Source: Marmoricola sp. URHB0036 (GTDB lineage: Bacteria > Actinomycetota > Actinomycetes > Propionibacteriales > Nocardioidaceae). From it: a stretch of DNA of 64,000 nt. Position numbers and translations under genes: made by a program. Of the stretch, positions 23,555 through 31,475 are shown piece after piece. Each line of letters begins with the position of its first letter. Position 1 is the stretch's first letter. The stretch is from positions 124,001-188,000 of the forward strand of contig NZ_AUEP01000006.1 in the NCBI RefSeq assembly GCF_000426045.1, given 5' to 3'. The notes under the pieces were generated by a model. The model worked only from the letters and a program-made list of their open reading frames with translations. It made no database searches and was not told where the DNA came from.

Positions 23555-24450
23555 CAGAGCTTCGGATGAGGGCGGTCGGTTTCGTCGGACTGGGCAACAT
23601 CGGCAAGCCGATGGCGCTGCGGCTGCTGACCGGCGACCTCCCGGTGTGGGTCTACGACGTCGCGCCGCAGCCGGTGACCGAGCTCGAGCAGGCTGGTGCC
23701 CGCGTGGCGAGCGACCTGGGCCAGCTGGCCGAGAGCGTCGACCTGGTCTGCGTGATGGTGCGCGACGACGACCAGGTCCGCGAGGTGCTCGGCCGGGTCG
23801 TCGGTGTGGTGCGGCCGGACGATGCCCCGTCGTTGATCGTGGCCATCCACTCCACCGTCGGGCCGACCACGCCGGAGGAGCTGGCCGACGTGGCCGGCCG
23901 TCACGGCGTACGCCTCCTCGACGCTCCGGTCAGCGGCGGACCGATGGGCGCGGCCGACGGGACGCTGGCGATGATGGTCGGCGGACCGACGGATGCGTAC
24001 GCCGAGGCCGAGACCTCACTGTCACTGATGGCGTCGAAGACCGTGCACGCCGGGCCGGTCGGCGCCGGCACCCGGATGAAGCTGGCCCGCAACCTGATCC
24101 ACTTCGTCTCCTTCACCGCCGTCACCGAGGCGCAACGGCTGGCCGAGGCGTCCGGACTCGACCTCGCCGCGCTCGGTGAGGTGGTGCGGCACACCGACGC
24201 CATCACCGGCGGGCCGGGCGCGATCATGTACCGCGACACCACGGCGCCACTGGACACCGACGACTTCTGGCACGGCGTCTTCACCCATGTCGCGGCCCTC
24301 GGCGAGAAGGACCTCGGCTTCGCGATCGCGCTGGCCGACCAGCTCGGGATCGACGTACCCCTCGCCCAGCACGCGAGGACCCACCTCGCCCCCGGACTCG
24401 GGCTCGGACTCGGGCTCGGGCTCGGGCTCAGTCAAGGAGAGCAGACATGA
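23551..24450 (+). CDS. Beta-hydroxyacid dehydrogenase-like NAD(P) oxidoreductase
   Basis: 6-phosphogluconate/3-hydroxyisobutyrate dehydrogenase-family protein of 299 residues. FVGLGNIGKPMALRLLTG binds NAD(P). DAPVSGGPMGAADGTLAMMV is the substrate-binding signature, and GAGTRMKLARNLIHFVSF contains the catalytic Lys. It corresponds in order to Rv0770 of M. tuberculosis. Oddity: it ends in six Gly-Leu repeats (PGLGLGLGLGLGL) encoded by a hexanucleotide array, then SQGEQT. It overlaps neighbours by four bases on both sides (ATGA). Confidence 0.9.
   Translation: MTELRMRAVGFVGLGNIGKPMALRLLTGDLPVWVYDVAPQPVTELEQAGARVASDLGQLAESVDLVCVMVRDDDQVREVLGRVVGVVRPDDAPSLIVAIHSTVGPTTPEELADVAGRHGVRLLDAPVSGGPMGAADGTLAMMVGGPTDAYAEAETSLSLMASKTVHAGPVGAGTRMKLARNLIHFVSFTAVTEAQRLAEASGLDLAALGEVVRHTDAITGGPGAIMYRDTTAPLDTDDFWHGVFTHVAALGEKDLGFAIALADQLGIDVPLAQHARTHLAPGLGLGLGLGLGLSQGEQT
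24394..24429 (+). repeat. Six-unit hexanucleotide repeat, GGRCTC
   Basis: Units GGACTC, GGGCTC, GGACTC and then GGGCTC three times lie in the last 20 codons of the dehydrogenase-like gene, encoding (Gly-Leu)6. Changes in unit number would alter tail length without a frameshift. Confidence 0.9.
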
Positions 24451-24794
24451 TCGACGAGCGACGACAGCGCGGCCTCGAGAAGATGTCCGAGGTCTACGGC
24501 TGGGAGTTCCAGGACGGGCCGGGTGACTTCTTCGGCTACACCGCCGACCACCTGTTCGCCGACATCTGGAGCCGGCCGGGGCTGGACACCAAGGAGCGGC
24601 GGCTGCTCCTGGTCGGCATGCTCGCGGCACAGGGCGCCACCGACGTGCTCGAGATCCAGCTCGGCGCCGCGCACCGTAATGGCGAGCTCGACGACGAGGG
24701 GCTGCGCGAGATCGTGGTGTTCCTGGCCCACTACGCGGGCTGGCCGGTGGCCGCCCGGCTCAACAACGTGGTGGAGAAGATCCTCGCGACATGA
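24447..24794 (+). CDS. Carboxymuconolactone decarboxylase-family protein (Rv0771-like)
   Basis: Small helical CMD/AhpD-fold protein of 115 residues: RGLEKMSEVYGWEF, then TKERRLLLVGMLAAQGATDV and LREIVVFLAHYAGWPVAARL. It lacks the CxxC of AhpD peroxidases; the His at AHYAGWP is the conserved CMD position. So it is more likely a lactone decarboxylase-like or non-redox member. It matches the M. tuberculosis order (Rv0771 after Rv0770). ATGA overlap at both ends shows tight coupling. Confidence 0.9.
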   Translation: MIDERRQRGLEKMSEVYGWEFQDGPGDFFGYTADHLFADIWSRPGLDTKERRLLLVGMLAAQGATDVLEIQLGAAHRNGELDDEGLREIVVFLAHYAGWPVAARLNNVVEKILAT

Positions 24795-25975
24795 GCGAGT
24801 ACTCGTCGCTCTCGCAGCAGGAGCTCGCGGTCGTCGTACCGGAGCTGCTGCTGATCGGCCAGCTGATCGACCGGTCGGGGATGGCGTGGTGCATCAGCGC
24901 GCTCGGCCGCGAGAAGATGGCGCAGATCGCGATCGAGGAGTGGATGGCGGCCTCGCCGATCTACACCCGCCGGATGCAGCGAGCCCTGCGGTTCGAGGGC
25001 GACGACGTGGTCACGATCTTCAAGGGACTCCAGCTCGACATCGGGGCTCCGCCACAGTTCATGGACTTCCGCTACAGCGTCGAGGACCCGTGGCACGGCC
25101 GCTTCGAGCTGGCCCACTGCGGCGCCCTGATGGACGTCGAGCCGATGGGACCCGACTACGTGCGCTCGATGTGCCACGACATCGAGGACCCGACCTTCGA
25201 TGCGACCGCTGTCGCTACCAACCCCCGGGCCCAGGTGCGCCCGGTGCATCGTCCGCCGCGCACGCCGGCCGGCCGTACCCCGCACTGCGAGTGGACCGTC
25301 ACCATCTCCGACGACCACCCGCCAGTCGACTTCTCAGCGGGGTGCCTGGCGCTCCAGGACTCGCGCGCCGCCACCCTGGCGCTCGATCCGATCGACCCTT
25401 CCTCGCCCGGTCGGGCTGACTACTCGGGGCCGCTTCTCTCGGACCTGGACTTCGCGGAGTTCTCCCACCCGGCCCTGGTCCGGATCGCCGACGAGGTCTG
25501 CCTGCAGATGCACCTGCTGTTCCTCGGCTTCCGGCGTGCGGTGAGTTCGCGGCTGCCCGACGCCGAGGCCACCGAGATCTGCGTGAAGCAGCTGACCGGG
25601 ATCGCCGGAGTCGCGGCCTCCCGGCTCCGGGCAGCCCTGTCCCTCCCTTCCTCGCGCGAAGGCGCCGAGCGCGTGCTGGCGTTGCACCCCTTGTTCAACC
25701 CGGTCGCCTACGTCGCGACGGCCGACTCCCCGGCCCATCTCGACGGCGCCTGGGTCTCGCTGGTCGGCCCCGCGGAGGTCCGCCCCTTGCAGGCGATCGT
25801 GCAGGCGGTCGACCCGCACCTCGACGTGGTCGTCTCCGGCTCACCGTGGACGGTGTCGGTCGTCTCCCGTCCCGACGCCGCCGAGGAGCTGGGAGAGGTC
25901 GCGGTGACGAGGTTCAGCTCGGGGACTGACTTCGCCTTCGAGCCGCGCAGGTCGTTGCCGATCACGCCGGTCTGA
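24791..25975 (+). CDS. Protein of unknown function closing the CYP51 operon
   Basis: A 394-residue soluble protein that I cannot assign. The first half (to about residue 185) looks like a helical then alpha/beta domain: LLLIGQLIDRSGMAWCISAL, REKMAQIAIEEWMAASPIYT, IFKGLQLDIGAPPQFMDFRY and FELAHCGALMDVEPMGPDY. It carries several Cys and His (HCGAL, SMCHDIEDPTFDATA, HCEWTVTI). That layout is faintly like L-2-amino-thiazoline-4-carboxylate hydrolase-type proteins, a guess only. The second half is mostly helical (EICVKQLTGIAGVAASRLRA). No signal peptide or membrane helix. ATGA overlap ties it to the CMD-like gene, so it belongs to the operon and should share its pathway. Confidence 0.85.
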   Translation: MSEYSSLSQQELAVVVPELLLIGQLIDRSGMAWCISALGREKMAQIAIEEWMAASPIYTRRMQRALRFEGDDVVTIFKGLQLDIGAPPQFMDFRYSVEDPWHGRFELAHCGALMDVEPMGPDYVRSMCHDIEDPTFDATAVATNPRAQVRPVHRPPRTPAGRTPHCEWTVTISDDHPPVDFSAGCLALQDSRAATLALDPIDPSSPGRADYSGPLLSDLDFAEFSHPALVRIADEVCLQMHLLFLGFRRAVSSRLPDAEATEICVKQLTGIAGVAASRLRAALSLPSSREGAERVLALHPLFNPVAYVATADSPAHLDGAWVSLVGPAEVRPLQAIVQAVDPHLDVVVSGSPWTVSVVSRPDAAEELGEVAVTRFSSGTDFAFEPRRSLPITPV

Positions 25976-26049
25976 CCGCTTGCGTGCCACGTGGGGGGCG
26001 GGGCTAGGTTCGACCCAGAGCACAGCCGCCACCCGAAGCGAGGCATCCC

Positions 26050-27447
26050 ATGAGCGACACCCAGACATCCGGACCGGCCTACCAGGTGGTCAACCCGGCC
26101 ACCGGCCAGGTGGTCGAGACCTTCGACTACGCGACCGACAAGGAGATCGAGTCGGCGCTCGCGGCCGTGCACACGGCGTACGCCGCCTGGCGCGACGTGC
26201 CGATCGCGGAGCGGGCGAAGGTCGTCAAGAGGATCGGCGAGCTGTTCAACGAGCGACAGGCCGAGCTGGGGGCGATCGCGACCGAGGAGATGGGCAAGCC
26301 GCTGGAGGAGTCGAAGGGCGAGGCGGAGTTCTGCGGCGAGATCTTCGACTACTTCGCGACCGAGGGGCCGGAGCTCGCGGCCGACCAGCCGATCAAGACG
26401 TTCTCGGGCGGCAAGGCGATGGTGCAGAAGCTGCCCATCGGGCCGTTGCTGGGGATCATGCCGTGGAACTACCCCTTCTACCAGATCGCCCGCTTCGCGG
26501 CGCCCAACCTGATGCTGGGCAACACCATCGTGCTCAAGCACGCGGAGTCGGTGCCGAGGTGTGCGCTCGCGGTCGAGCAGATCATGAAGAACGCGGGTCT
26601 GCCGGAGGGCGCCTACGTGAACGTGTTCGCCACCCACGACCAGGTCGAGCAGATCATCGGCGACCCCCGGATCGCCGGTGTCTCCCTGACCGGCTCGGAG
26701 CGGGCAGGCTCCGTCGTCGCCGCCATCGCCGGCAAGAACCTCAAGAAGTGCGTGCTCGAGCTCGGCGGCTCGGACCCCTACGTCATCCTGGACACCGACG
26801 ACGCGGCCGCGGCCGCTGACCTGGCCTGGGAGACCCGGATCAGCAACACCGGTCAGGCCTGCAACTCCAACAAGCGGATGATCGTGATGGACGACGTCTA
26901 CGACGGCTTCGTCAACCGGCTCACCGAACTGGCCAGGGACCTGCGGCCGGGTGATCCGGCCCAGGGCGCGGACGGCACGTTCGCTCCGTTGTCGTCGCGG
27001 GCCGCGGCCGAGCGGTTGGCCGAGCAGGTCGAGGACGCCGTCAGCAAGGGCGCCACCTTGCACGCCGGGGGTGTCCTGGGCGAGGGGCCGGCGGCGTACT
27101 ACTCCCCCGCCGTGCTGACCGGCATCACCAAGGAGATGCGCGCCTACCGCGAGGAGCTGTTCGGCCCGGTGGCCGTCGTCTACCCGGTCTCCAGCGACGA
27201 GGAGGCGCTCGCCCTCGCCAACGACAGCGACTACGGCCTCGGCGGTGCGGTGTTCAGCAAGGACACCGAGCGTGCGCGCAAGCTGGCCGAACGCCTCGAG
27301 GTGGGCATGTCCAACGTCAACACCCCGGCCGGAGAGGGCGCCGAGGTCCCCTTCGGTGGCGTCAAGCGCAGCGGCTTCGGTCGCGAGCTCGGCCCGCTGG
27401 GCATGGACGAGTTCGTCAACAAGCGGATGTTCTACATCGCGGACTAG
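26050..27447 (+). CDS. NAD(P)-dependent succinate-semialdehyde-type dehydrogenase
   Basis: Aldehyde dehydrogenase of 465 residues. Asn140 is in GIMPWNYPFYQIARFAAPNL, Glu238 in CVLELGGSDPYVILDTDD, and the nucleophile Cys271 in SNTGQACNSNKRMIV. VPFGGVKRSGFGRELGPLG ends the fold. GQAC with LGGSDP is the pattern of the short GabD/SSADH group that oxidises succinate semialdehyde to succinate, though related enzymes use other aldehydes. A 74-bp gap separates it from the CYP51 operon, so it probably has its own promoter. A strong stem follows its stop. Confidence 0.92.
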   Translation: MSDTQTSGPAYQVVNPATGQVVETFDYATDKEIESALAAVHTAYAAWRDVPIAERAKVVKRIGELFNERQAELGAIATEEMGKPLEESKGEAEFCGEIFDYFATEGPELAADQPIKTFSGGKAMVQKLPIGPLLGIMPWNYPFYQIARFAAPNLMLGNTIVLKHAESVPRCALAVEQIMKNAGLPEGAYVNVFATHDQVEQIIGDPRIAGVSLTGSERAGSVVAAIAGKNLKKCVLELGGSDPYVILDTDDAAAAADLAWETRISNTGQACNSNKRMIVMDDVYDGFVNRLTELARDLRPGDPAQGADGTFAPLSSRAAAERLAEQVEDAVSKGATLHAGGVLGEGPAAYYSPAVLTGITKEMRAYREELFGPVAVVYPVSSDEEALALANDSDYGLGGAVFSKDTERARKLAERLEVGMSNVNTPAGEGAEVPFGGVKRSGFGRELGPLGMDEFVNKRMFYIAD

Positions 27448-27451
27448 AGGG

Positions 27452-27492
27452 GCAAGTCCAAGGGGGCGTAGCGCGCTCCCCCTTGGACTTGC
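27452..27492. terminator. Perfect 15-bp stem terminator between convergent genes
   Basis: GCAAGTCCAAGGGGG (27452-27466) pairs exactly with CCCCCTTGGACTTGC (27478-27492) over an 11-base loop. It starts five bases after the dehydrogenase stop and ends 10 bp before the stop of the opposing gene, so it can serve both strands. The CCCCCTT and AAGGGGG halves offer only a weak U-tract. Confidence 0.8.
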
Positions 27493-27502
27493 GCATCCAG
27501 CG

Positions 27503-28048
27503 CTACGCGTGGCGACGGTCCGGGAGCCACCTGCGGAAGAACACCCAGACCGTCACTGCCAGCGGGACGACTGCCGCCGGTGCGTACACGAGCAGGGCCA
27601 GCACGGTCAGCGAACCGCACACGACGAGGTCGCGGGTGGGTGTGCGCTCGGACTTGACGAGCACGTCGGTCACCAGCAGCACGACGGTCAGGCCCAGGCC
27701 TCCGCCGATTGCCAGCATGATCAGGCCCACCAGCCACAGGCCGGTGTCGTCACTGGAGGCGTCGTACGCCCACGGCACCGCGAATCCGATGGCCGCCGCA
27801 CCAGCGAGCACGAAGACCGCTCCGGCACGTGGCACCCACAGGTAGGCGGCCACCGTGGCGGCCACGATCGCGACCCCGCACCCGATGACCTGCCAGGCAC
27901 GGTAGGGACCTTGCGCCACTCCGTCGACGAGGTAGTACTCGTGGTCCCATCCCAACCACGCGAACCACATGGCTGCCGCGAAGAGTGCCAGCGCAAGGGC
28001 GGTGAGCCACAAACGACCGGTCGTCGGGATCGTGCTCGATCTAGTCAT
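27503..28048 (-). CDS. Hypothetical membrane protein
   Basis: Unrecognised 181-residue protein with about five transmembrane helices: LWLTALALALFAAAMWFAWL, GCGVAIVAATVAAYLWVP, FVLAGAAAIGFAVPWAY, LVGLIMLAIGGGLGLTVVLL and the C-terminal VVCGSLTVLALLVYAPAAVV. A short basic tail (FFRRWLPDRRHA) faces the cytoplasm. Start chosen at the ATG (28048, MTRSSTIPTTGR); an upstream in-frame GTG at 28078 would add ten residues. It stands alone between a convergent dehydrogenase and a co-directional SDR. No function can be proposed. Confidence 0.72.
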   Translation of the reverse strand: MTRSSTIPTTGRLWLTALALALFAAAMWFAWLGWDHEYYLVDGVAQGPYRAWQVIGCGVAIVAATVAAYLWVPRAGAVFVLAGAAAIGFAVPWAYDASSDDTGLWLVGLIMLAIGGGLGLTVVLLVTDVLVKSERTPTRDLVVCGSLTVLALLVYAPAAVVPLAVTVWVFFRRWLPDRRHA

Positions 28049-28156
28049 CTGCCCAGCGTGCCCGTCGGCCACGGGCACCGACAGAGCACTCGTACTCAGA
28101 TCCTGCCCTCAGGTACCCACCGGCTCGACGTCGTGGGGCGAGCCGCGCTCGCTGCG

Positions 28157-28921
28157 CTAGATGATCTTCTTGAGCACGCCGAGCGGGGCGTGCTTCATGA
28201 CCAGGCTCATCGGGGCCCACGGGAGCGGCGGGACGCAGGCCGAGTCGACCTCCTTCTCGATGGCTGCCACCATCGAGCGCACGCCCTTCTCGGTGGAGAC
28301 CATGCCTTTGGCCTTCTTCGGGTCGACCCGCTCGTTCATCTCCGAGGAGATGTAGCCCGGGTAGAGCACGGTCACCTTGATCGGCTTGCCGTAGAGCTCG
28401 TTGCGCAGTCCCTCCGCGATGTGGGCGACACCGGCCTTGGTGGCGGCGTACGTCGTCATCGTCTTGGGCATCCCCCGCATCGCCGACATCGAGCTGATCA
28501 TCACGAAGTGACCGGCGTCCTGCTCACGGAAGATCTCCATGGCCGCCTCGGACTGGGCGAGCGCCGCGACGAAGTTGGTCATCGCGGTCTCCTTGTTGGC
28601 GTCCCACCGGCCGGTGCCGAGCGGCGCGCCCTTGCCGATGCCGGCGTTGATGATCACCCGGTCGATGGTGCCGAAGTCCTTCTTGAAACCGCGGAACACC
28701 TCGAACACCTCCTCGTCGTCGTTCACGTCGAGGGTGCGGACCTCGACCCTGCGCTCCGGGTGGGCCGCCGCGATCTCGCCCTTGAGGGCGTCGAGCTTCT
28801 CGATCCGGCGCGCGCAAAGCGCCAGGTCGTGCCCCAGGGCGGCGAGCTGCCGGGCCATCTCGGCCCCGAGCCCACTGCTCGCACCGGTGATCAGGACGGT
28901 CTTGCGCTTCGGGTCAGCCAT
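28157..28921 (-). CDS. SDR-family oxidoreductase
   Basis: Short-chain dehydrogenase of 254 residues. TVLITGASSGLGAEMARQLA, IINAGIGKGAPLG, and MISSMSAMRGMPKTMTTYAATKAG carry the cofactor, NAG and S...YxxxK motifs. The C-terminal half ends in a hydrophobic/basic stretch (LPWAPMSLVMKHAPLGVLKKI), as in SDRs that act on lipids at the membrane. The ATG at 28921 fits homology, with AGGA nine bases upstream. The frame is open to 28999 but that part is not SDR-like. The substrate is unknown. Confidence 0.9.
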   Translation of the reverse strand: MADPKRKTVLITGASSGLGAEMARQLAALGHDLALCARRIEKLDALKGEIAAAHPERRVEVRTLDVNDDEEVFEVFRGFKKDFGTIDRVIINAGIGKGAPLGTGRWDANKETAMTNFVAALAQSEAAMEIFREQDAGHFVMISSMSAMRGMPKTMTTYAATKAGVAHIAEGLRNELYGKPIKVTVLYPGYISSEMNERVDPKKAKGMVSTEKGVRSMVAAIEKEVDSACVPPLPWAPMSLVMKHAPLGVLKKII

Positions 28922-29008
28922 GGAGCCATCCTGCCAACCCGGGTAGTTCGGACCATGCGGCAGCCAGCACGCGGACAACCACCTGCGGATCGGTCCCAAC
29001 CATCCGGG

Positions 29009-29647
29009 TCAGCGGTAGGTCAGCAGCCCGTCCCGACCCTCGAAGTGGCCGTGCGCGTTGAAGGAGACCAGCGTGGTGCCGCGCCGCCCCGTGACGACCT
29101 TGGTGATGGAGGCGTTCACGACGACGGCGGCGAGGCGGTGGTACGTCGGGGTGCCGGCCTCCAGCAGCTGGGTGGTCAGGGCGGCGATCGGCCCTCCGGA
29201 GGTGAACACCACCGCCGTACCCGCGTCCAGGAGGTCGTCGAGTGCCGCCGCACTCCGTTCCCGGAACTCCACGAACGACTCGGTGTAGTCCTCGTCGTAC
29301 TCCCCTGAGGCCCACCGCGCCGTCGCCCTCTCGAACCACTCCTGGAACTGGCGTGCGTCCGGTTCGCCGTCGAAGTGCTTGGGGTGCGTGGCCGTGATCG
29401 CCAGGTGGTCGATCTCGTTCCAGCGCTCGTCGGTGCGCAGCTCGGCCTGCCACCCCGCCGACTGCGCGGCGATCTCGGCGGTGCGCTGTTGCCGCTTCAG
29501 GGTGCCGTGTACGACGACGTCAGGCTTCAGTCCCACGAGGAACTCGCCCAGCACCGCGGCCTGTTGCTCACCCACTGGTGACAGCACGTCGTAGTCATCG
29601 GCGCCGAACGAGGCCTGCCCGTGGCGGACCAGGAGGATCTGCCCCAC
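29009..29647 (-). CDS. Histidine phosphatase (phosphoglycerate-mutase-like) family protein
   Basis: Cytoplasmic phosphatase-fold protein of 212 residues. ILLVRHGQASFGADDYDVLS contains the RHG catalytic motif. Its partners ERWNEIDH (acid) and FTSGGPIAAL are visible, but the second catalytic His of the family, usually GH, is replaced by SGG here, a deviation worth noting. The GTG start at 29647 overlaps the stop of the phosphotransferase by one base, so it is the last gene of the acyl-CoA dehydrogenase operon. It may act on a phosphorylated acyl-CoA or on another phosphate ester. Confidence 0.88.
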   Translation of the reverse strand: MGQILLVRHGQASFGADDYDVLSPVGEQQAAVLGEFLVGLKPDVVVHGTLKRQQRTAEIAAQSAGWQAELRTDERWNEIDHLAITATHPKHFDGEPDARQFQEWFERATARWASGEYDEDYTESFVEFRERSAAALDDLLDAGTAVVFTSGGPIAALTTQLLEAGTPTYHRLAAVVVNASITKVVTGRRGTTLVSFNAHGHFEGRDGLLTYR

Positions 29648-30711
29648 TAGGACGCTCCGATGATCGCGTTGCAGCGCTGCTCGAGGTGCTGCGCAGCCGG
29701 ACCGAAGATGGCGTAGGCCTCGTTGGAGGTCTGCCGGTGGAAGTAGCGGTAGTAGATCTGCTGGGCGATCACGCCGAGCCGGAACAGGCCGTAGACCTCG
29801 TAGAACCGCCACTGCTCCGGCGTCACCGTGTAGCCGGTGCGCTCGCAGTAGTAGTCGACGACCTCGGGCCGCGACAGCATCCCGGGCAGGTTGGTCGGCT
29901 GGCGGCGGAACTGGCGGAAGAACTCGTCGTCGTCGTCCTGCACCCAGTAGGCCATCGTCCCGCCGAGGTCCATCAGCGGGTCGCCGACGGTGGCCATCTC
30001 CCAGTCGAGCACGCCCACCGGCCGGGTGGGATCGTCAGCGTCGAGCACGAGGTTGTCGAAGCGGAAGTCGTTGTGGATCATGCAGCTCGCGACGTCGTCG
30101 GGCTGGTGCTCGGCCAGCCAGGCCATCACGGTTTCGTAGTCGCCGATGTCCTCGGTGTGCGCGTTGCGGAACCGGGTCGACCAGCCGGAGATCTGCCGCT
30201 CGACGTACCCGGTCCCCTTGTTCATCGACGCCAGCGGGGTGGCGTCGACGTCGACCCCGTGCAGGTCGATCAGCACGTCGAGGGCGTTGGTGCACAGCTC
30301 GCGGGTCTGCTTCTCGTCGAGCTGTACGCCAGGCGGGAAGTCGCGCCGCGGGATGATGCCCTCGACACGCTTCATCACGTAGAACTCCGAGCCGATGACC
30401 GACTCGTCGTCGCACAGCGCCACCATCTCCGGCACCAACGGGAACACGTCGCGCAGCCCGTCCTGGATGCGGAACTCCCGACCCATGTCGTGCGCGCCCC
30501 TGGCCTTCTGGCCGCTCGGCGGGCGCCGCAGGATCAGGTCGTGCAAGCCGTCGCGCAGCGAGTACGTCAGGTTGGAGGCACCGCCGCCGAACTGCGCCAC
30601 CTCCACGTCCTCGGCCAGCTCGGTGCCACGCTCGGCCAGCCACGTCCGCACCGCGTCGACGTCGAACCGGTCCTCCTCGCGTACGGCGGACGCGCCGTCT
30701 ATCTCGCTCAC
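29647..30711 (-). CDS. Phosphotransferase (APH/ACAD10-type kinase domain)
   Basis: Aminoglycoside-phosphotransferase-fold kinase of 354 residues. A glycine-rich N-lobe (GGGASNLTYSLRDGLHDLIL) precedes RRPPSGQKARGAHDMGREFR. The catalytic HNDFRFDNLVLDADDP and metal-binding GVLDWEMATVGDPLMDLG follow. This subgroup, including the kinase half of ACAD10/11 and Pseudomonas LvaA, phosphorylates the 4-hydroxyl of 4-hydroxyacyl-CoA. Its position in an operon with an acyl-CoA dehydrogenase supports that role rather than antibiotic resistance. It overlaps the SDR gene by four bases. Confidence 0.9.
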   Translation of the reverse strand: MSEIDGASAVREEDRFDVDAVRTWLAERGTELAEDVEVAQFGGGASNLTYSLRDGLHDLILRRPPSGQKARGAHDMGREFRIQDGLRDVFPLVPEMVALCDDESVIGSEFYVMKRVEGIIPRRDFPPGVQLDEKQTRELCTNALDVLIDLHGVDVDATPLASMNKGTGYVERQISGWSTRFRNAHTEDIGDYETVMAWLAEHQPDDVASCMIHNDFRFDNLVLDADDPTRPVGVLDWEMATVGDPLMDLGGTMAYWVQDDDDEFFRQFRRQPTNLPGMLSRPEVVDYYCERTGYTVTPEQWRFYEVYGLFRLGVIAQQIYYRYFHRQTSNEAYAIFGPAAQHLEQRCNAIIGAS

Positions 30712-31475
30712 TGTTCTCCCAGTGCGTTCAGTCGCGCCGCCTGCTTGCGCATCACCTGGTCGTACGCCGCCCGGTCGGTCAGCTTGAGCTCGTAGGCCGC
30801 CCGTGCCGCCGGGTCGGGCAGGATCAGCTCCTCACCACGGTCCATCCCCTCGATCACGGCCGCTGCGATGTCCTCCGGGCCGAGCGGTGCCCGCGAGACC
30901 AGCCCACCGATCACCTGGCCGACGGCTGTGTCGTCGCCCTGCATGTTCTCGATCAGCCGGGTGCGGAAGTAGGACGGGCACACCGCCGAGCACCGGATGT
31001 CCCACTCCGCGAGCTCGTGCGCGCAGGTCTCGGTGAACGCGACCACACCCGCCTTGACCGCGTTGTAGGAGCCCATCCCGGCCGGGTGCACCAGCCCGGC
31101 GAGCGAGGCGATGTTGACGATGTGGCCGGAGCGTTGCTGCTTGAGCATCGGTACGAAGGTGCGCGTGCCGCGGACCACGCCGAACAGGTTGATCTCGGTG
31201 ATCCACTGCCACTCGTCCATGCCGGCGACGTCGACGCGACCACCTCCGGCAACGCCGGCGTTGTTGACGAGGACGTCGAGCCCGCCCCAGTGCTCCGCGA
31301 CCCAGTCACGCGCGGCCGCCCAGTCGTCGTCGGACCGGACGTCGAGGGTCAGGTCGGCCCCCTCGACGATGTCGGCGGCGAGCACCTCGTCACCCCGCGC
31401 ACGGAACGCGGCAACCAGCGCGCCGCCGAGGCCACCTGCACCGCCGGTCACGAGCACTCTCAAGGGGTGGTTCAT
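30708..31475 (-). CDS. SDR-family oxidoreductase of the ACAD/kinase operon
   Basis: Short-chain dehydrogenase of 255 residues. VLVTGGAGGLGGALVAAFRA, DVLVNNAGVAGGGRVDVAG and IASLAGLVHPAGMGSYNAVKAG show the TGG cofactor variant, NNAG and S...YxxxK. The C-terminal extension YELKLTDRAAYDQVMRKQAA is helical. The ATG at 31475 overlaps the acyl-CoA dehydrogenase stop (ATGA). In the Pseudomonas levulinate operon an SDR (LvaD) accompanies the kinase and dehydrogenase, so this may reduce a keto group to the hydroxyl to be phosphorylated. Confidence 0.9.
   Translation of the reverse strand: MNHPLRVLVTGGAGGLGGALVAAFRARGDEVLAADIVEGADLTLDVRSDDDWAAARDWVAEHWGGLDVLVNNAGVAGGGRVDVAGMDEWQWITEINLFGVVRGTRTFVPMLKQQRSGHIVNIASLAGLVHPAGMGSYNAVKAGVVAFTETCAHELAEWDIRCSAVCPSYFRTRLIENMQGDDTAVGQVIGGLVSRAPLGPEDIAAAVIEGMDRGEELILPDPAARAAYELKLTDRAAYDQVMRKQAARLNALGEQ

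Noticed and set aside
29647-30711. Aminoglycoside resistance gene
   Set aside because: The fold is APH-like, but the operon with an ACAD and SDR and the GVLDWEMATVGDP segment fit the acyl-CoA kinase subgroup.
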